A stretch of 64,000 nucleotides of DNA from Anaerostipes caccae L1-92 (GTDB lineage Bacteria; Bacillota; Clostridia; Lachnospirales; Lachnospiraceae). The DNA lies in contig NZ_AP023027.1 of NCBI RefSeq assembly GCF_014467075.1, positions 767,001 through 831,000 of the forward strand, given 5' to 3'. Shown piece after piece: positions 61,127 to 64,000 of this stretch (the first letter of the stretch is position 1; each line of letters starts with the position of its first letter). The notes under the pieces are model-generated. The model searched no databases. It was not told where the DNA came from and saw only the letters and a program-made list of their open reading frames with translations. Position numbers and translations under genes: made by a program.

Positions 61127-61136
61127 TACAAATGTA
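61127..61136. promoter_or_regulatory. BlaI operator in the blaI-blaR1 promoter
   Basis: TACA-AA-TGTA (61127-61136) lies just downstream of an extended -10 on the minus strand (TG-T-TATAAT, TATAAT at 61151-61146), covering the transcription start. Confidence 0.8.
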
Positions 61137-61192
61137 GTATATAAAATTATAACACAGGATGTTATAAAAAGTAAAGCCGGAACCGTGCAGCA

Positions 61193-61636
61193 CTATGGTT
61201 CCAGCTTTTTTAAGATGTTTAAGGTAGTCCGGGCCGCCTGTTTTAAATCGTTTAAATCCTCTTCCGGCAGCCGGTCAAAGGACTGTTTGAGATGATTGAT
61301 AAAAGCCTGTTTTGCTTTCTGTATCATACATGTGCCCTTTTCGGATAGCCGAATGTAGACATATTTCCGATTTTCCTCATCCATGTACCGCTCCACAAGA
61401 CCTTCCTTTGCCAGGGGAGCCACTGCCCGGGTCGTCTGTTCTTTTGACGAACCGATATATTTGGACAGCCTGGACATCGTAAGGCAAGGTTTGACTTCCA
61501 GCGCAAACAGGATGGACAGCTGGCTTTTCGTCAGATTCAGATCTTTCATATCCAGAGAACTGAAAATCAGTTTCCGGCACAGAGGGAATATTTCAAACAG
61601 AGATACGGCGATCCCCGTTGATTCTGCCTGATTCAT
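61193..61636 (-). CDS. MarR-family transcriptional regulator
   Basis: A 147-residue winged-helix regulator: LTKSQLSILFALE, then TMSRLSKYIGSSKEQTTRAVAPLAKEGL, with a basic wing MDEENRKYVYIRLSEKG. GGAG precedes the ATG at 10 bases. It is divergent from citrate synthase, and a 12-bp palindromic operator spans its own -10/-35 region and abuts the citrate synthase -35 box. Control of both genes is likely. The blaI promoter begins after its stop. Confidence 0.9.
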   Translation of the reverse strand: MNQAESTGIAVSLFEIFPLCRKLIFSSLDMKDLNLTKSQLSILFALEVKPCLTMSRLSKYIGSSKEQTTRAVAPLAKEGLVERYMDEENRKYVYIRLSEKGTCMIQKAKQAFINHLKQSFDRLPEEDLNDLKQAARTTLNILKKLEP

Positions 61637-61660
61637 GTTTTATGCTCTCCTTAATTTTCT

Positions 61661-61704
61661 TTGATACTTATCTACAGTATAATCAGTTCATTGATAAGTG
61701 TCAA
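61661..61704. promoter_or_regulatory. MarR operator and marR promoter
   Basis: TTGATACTTATC (61661-61672) and GATAAGTGTCAA (61693-61704) form an inverted repeat with one mismatch. On the minus strand TTGACA (61704-61699) and TATACT (61681-61676), 17 bases apart, give the marR promoter, so the repeat brackets it. Confidence 0.75.
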
Positions 61705-61707
61705 TGG

Positions 61708-61736
61708 TTGACAAAAATCAAATATTGAGGTATGAT
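61708..61736 (+). promoter_or_regulatory. Citrate synthase promoter
   Basis: TTGACA (61708-61713) and TATGAT (61731-61736) are separated by 17 bases, 38 bases before the ATG. The -35 begins 4 bases after the MarR palindrome. Confidence 0.75.
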
Positions 61737-61774
61737 GAAAAGAAATACCAGGAAATGTAAAGGAGGTACCCAGA

Positions 61775-63142
61775 ATGAAATACAAGAAGACGAGCAGCAT
61801 TATCAGAGAGTATACAGATTCCTATTCTAAGCTGTGTACGGAGAGCTGTACGGTTCCGAAGGAGTTGTATTCCCAGTTCGGCGTAAAGAGGGGACTGAGA
61901 GATGAAAATGGTACGGGTGTCTTGGCAGGACTCACAAATATTTCATCAATCCAGGCGTATGAAGAGATTGACGGGAAAAAGGTACCGTGCGACGGGCGGC
62001 TCCTGTACCGAGGCTATGATATTATTGACCTCACAAGAAATTTTGTACAAAACCGCAGGTTTGGCTTTGAGGAGACTGCGTATCTTCTGCTGTTCGGGGA
62101 ACTTCCAAACGAAACGAAACTGGCAGAATTTAAAGACGTCCTTTCACTCTGCAGGACACTTCCAAGGAACTTTACCCGAGACGTTATTATGAAAGCGGCC
62201 AACGCAGACATCATGAACTCTCTGACAAAGAGTGTGCTGAATCTGGCGTCCTATGACCCGAAGGCAGCCGATATCTCCATGCCGAATGTTCTCCGGCAGA
62301 GCCTGATGCTGATCAGTGTATTTCCGATGCTGGCAGTCTACGGCTACCATGCATATAATCATTATGTAAAGCAGGAGAGTTTTTATATCCACCGTCCGGA
62401 CGAAAAACTTTCTGCGGCTGAGAATATTTTGCGGATGCTCCGTCCGGACATGAAGTATACAGAACTGGAAGCCAAGGTACTTGACATCGCACTTGTGCTG
62501 CATATGGAGCACGGAGGAGGAAATAACTCCGCATTTACGACCCATGTGGTCACATCCGCCGGGTCTGATACATATTCAGTCATCGCAGCAGCCTTATCTT
62601 CTTTGAAAGGGCCCAAACACGGCGGCGCCAATATTAAAGTCGTCCAGATGATGCAGGATCTCAGGAAAAGTGTAAAGGACGTCAAAGACGAAGATGAGGT
62701 GAAGGCATATTTGCTGAAGCTGCTGAACAGAGAGGCCTTTGATAAAAAGGGCCTGATCTACGGCATGGGACATGCGGTGTATTCAATCTCCGATCCAAGA
62801 GCGCTGATTTTTAAGAGCTTTGTGGAGAAACTTGCGAAAGAAAAGGGCCGGGATGATGATTTCGCACTTTATTCATCAGTGGAAAAACTGGCAACCCAGG
62901 CCATTGCGGAGGAGCGGAAGATCTACAAAGGCGTCAGCGCCAACGTAGACTTTTACAGCGGATTTGTTTACAGCATGCTGGATATTCCGCTGGAATTGTT
63001 CACACCGATCTTTGCCATGGCGAGGATCGTCGGCTGGAGCGCCCACAGGCTGGAGGAGCTTACCAACGTGGATAAGATCATACGTCCTGCCTATAAGAGT
63101 GTGGCAGAAGAAAAGAAGTATATTCCCATGGAAGAACGCTGA
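61775..63142 (+). CDS. Citrate synthase
   Basis: A 455-residue enzyme condensing acetyl-CoA and oxaloacetate to citrate. Active-site blocks: HMEHGGGNNSAF near residue 247, GPKHGGAN near 285 and GMGHAVYSISDPRA near 330. The RLLYRGYDI element near 76 is typical of Firmicute enzymes. No aconitase or isocitrate dehydrogenase gene is adjacent. AAAGGAGG precedes the ATG. Divergent from a MarR regulator with shared control region; the stop is 8 bases from that of the converging MATE gene. Confidence 0.92.
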   Translation: MKYKKTSSIIREYTDSYSKLCTESCTVPKELYSQFGVKRGLRDENGTGVLAGLTNISSIQAYEEIDGKKVPCDGRLLYRGYDIIDLTRNFVQNRRFGFEETAYLLLFGELPNETKLAEFKDVLSLCRTLPRNFTRDVIMKAANADIMNSLTKSVLNLASYDPKAADISMPNVLRQSLMLISVFPMLAVYGYHAYNHYVKQESFYIHRPDEKLSAAENILRMLRPDMKYTELEAKVLDIALVLHMEHGGGNNSAFTTHVVTSAGSDTYSVIAAALSSLKGPKHGGANIKVVQMMQDLRKSVKDVKDEDEVKAYLLKLLNREAFDKKGLIYGMGHAVYSISDPRALIFKSFVEKLAKEKGRDDDFALYSSVEKLATQAIAEERKIYKGVSANVDFYSGFVYSMLDIPLELFTPIFAMARIVGWSAHRLEELTNVDKIIRPAYKSVAEEKKYIPMEER

Positions 63143-63150
63143 TCTTAATC

Positions 63151-64000
63151 TCAGCGGAGAACGGCTGCTGCCGTCTCAGAAGAATCCTGTGAAGTTTCCA
63201 GCTTCTGCATCTGAATAAATTCATGACGGCCAAGGAAAAAGGCGGTGACGGCGGCAATCCCGTCCGCGATGGGGCCCGCATACATGACTCCGTCGATTCC
63301 CAAAAATATAGGGAGCAGCAGGATCAGAGGGAGCAAAAACAGTATCTGCCTGGTGAGGGATAAGAAAATCCCTTTCCAGGCTTTTCCTATGGAACTGAAA
63401 AAGTTGGACACAATAGGCTGGAGTCCGTTTATAAAAACCATAAAAAGATAAATGCGGAAATAGCGCTCGGCAAAGTGAAAATAGGCCGCGCTTCCCTCCC
63501 CGAAAATACTGACGATCTGTCTCGGAATCAGCTGAAAACAGATAAATGCGGCGGAGAAGATAGCGGTAACGGTTATGATCTCTTTTTTCAGGGTGTCACG
63601 GACCCTTCCATACAGCTGTGCGCCGTAGTTGAAGCCTAGGATAGGCTGACATCCCTGGGCGATGCCGATGGCAAATGCCATGACAAAAGCGTTGACCTTG
63701 ATGATCACACCCGCACACGCAAGGGGGATATCACTTCCGTAGGAGGACAGGGCACCGTAGTATGCCAGGGTGTTGTTTAAAGCGATCTGCACGGCCATCA
63801 TGGCAATCTGGTTGAAGAAGCTGGCGATGCCGATGGACACAATGGCCTTTAGATTGTCCGCCTTGATCTTCAGGCAGTCTTTTGTGAGCTTCATGGTACG
63901 GAACCTTGTGAGATAGACAGCGGCCATGACACAGGAGACGATCTGGCCGATGACGGTAGCAGCGGCTCCGCCGGCGATGCCCCAATGGAATCCAAAGATA
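63151..64000 (-). CDS. MATE-family efflux transporter (partial, continues beyond the window)
   Basis: The frame stays open to the window edge, giving at least 283 C-terminal residues. It contains MATE-type membrane segments such as WGIAGGAAATVIGQIV, then FNQIAMMAVQIALNN, CQPILGFNYGA and LPIFLGIDGVMYAGPIAD near the end. The Met at 63927 is internal, because residues upstream of it continue the same membrane pattern. It exports cations, drugs or metabolites by ion antiport; the substrate is unknown. Confidence 0.88.
   Translation of the reverse strand, partial: IFGFHWGIAGGAAATVIGQIVSCVMAAVYLTRFRTMKLTKDCLKIKADNLKAIVSIGIASFFNQIAMMAVQIALNNTLAYYGALSSYGSDIPLACAGVIIKVNAFVMAFAIGIAQGCQPILGFNYGAQLYGRVRDTLKKEIITVTAIFSAAFICFQLIPRQIVSIFGEGSAAYFHFAERYFRIYLFMVFINGLQPIVSNFFSSIGKAWKGIFLSLTRQILFLLPLILLLPIFLGIDGVMYAGPIADGIAAVTAFFLGRHEFIQMQKLETSQDSSETAAAVLR

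Noticed and set aside
1..64000. CRISPR array, tRNA, rRNA, IS element or prophage
   Set aside because: No regular direct repeats, transposase or integrase motifs, or tRNA-like cloverleaf sequences were noticed; a dedicated scan was not possible.

Overview
The window reads as chromosomal DNA of an anaerobic, low-to-mid GC Firmicute, most likely a gut Lachnospiraceae. The evidence is an [FeFe] hydrogenase, ferredoxin-flavodoxin fusions, a glucitol-family PTS, an AmmeMemoRadiSam set, many soluble c-di-GMP and histidine-kinase sensors, AGGAGG ribosome sites and short intrinsic terminators. I cannot name a genus. No rRNA, tRNA, IS element, phage gene or CRISPR array was seen.

Layout. 1-1.9 kb: tail of a possible flavodoxin-like gene, an alpha/beta hydrolase and two Cys-rich DUF3795 proteins. 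2.0-4.1 kb: DbpA-type RNA helicase and a duplicated DUF305 protein. 4.2-8.4 kb: a LysR regulator divergent from a purine permease-adenine deaminase pair. 8.5-17.6 kb: two soluble hybrid histidine kinases, interleaved with glycerate kinase, a methyltransferase, a pentapeptide protein, a vitamin-B6-type kinase and a TIGR04076-type protein. 17.7-21.7 kb: flavin/ferredoxin protein, betaine/ergothioneine-type ABC importer and an AraC regulator. 21.7-28.3 kb: the most distinctive locus. It holds a GutM-like protein, two near-identical GntR/UTRA regulators bracketing the operon, a NagB-like isomerase/deaminase, a glycerol-1-phosphate-dehydrogenase-like enzyme and a glucitol-type PTS whose EIIB-C2 protein is split into two genes. 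Repeated TGGACATnTCCA-like operators lie around its promoters.

28.4-31.2 kb: aldose epimerase-like protein, small proteins and UppP. 31.4-34.0 kb: a two-gene operon of an NADH-oxidase-like flavoprotein and an [FeFe] hydrogenase with a TSCCCP motif. 34.1-39.9 kb: amidohydrolase, zinc alcohol dehydrogenase, a lipoprotein, an EFR1-type ferredoxin, an RNase-Z-like hydrolase and a ferritin-like protein. 40.0-44.4 kb: CDF metal exporter overlapping a heterodimeric ABC exporter. 44.5-46.6 kb: HAD phosphatase, LytTR regulator and LiaF-like membrane protein, then a 16-bp inverted repeat. 46.9-52.9 kb: a REC/HD-GYP/PAS/GGDEF/GAF protein overlapping an AmmeMemoRadiSam A-B fusion and its radical SAM partner. 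53.5-56.7 kb: an unrecognised protein and a GGDEF-EAL protein. 56.9-61.1 kb: class B penicillin-binding protein convergent with blaR1-blaI. 61.2-64.0 kb: MarR regulator divergent from citrate synthase, then a MATE exporter cut by the window end.

How it fits together. BlaI-type operators (TACA-N2-TGTA) occur at the PBP, at blaI and, 20 kb away, at the lipoprotein, which implies a dispersed beta-lactam/cell-wall regulon. The GntR operators tie gutM, one gntR and the PTS operon into one sugar-alcohol regulon. Three sensor proteins (a kinase, a GGDEF/HD-GYP and a GGDEF/EAL protein) appear to share related GAF input domains, so the region has a strong signalling component.
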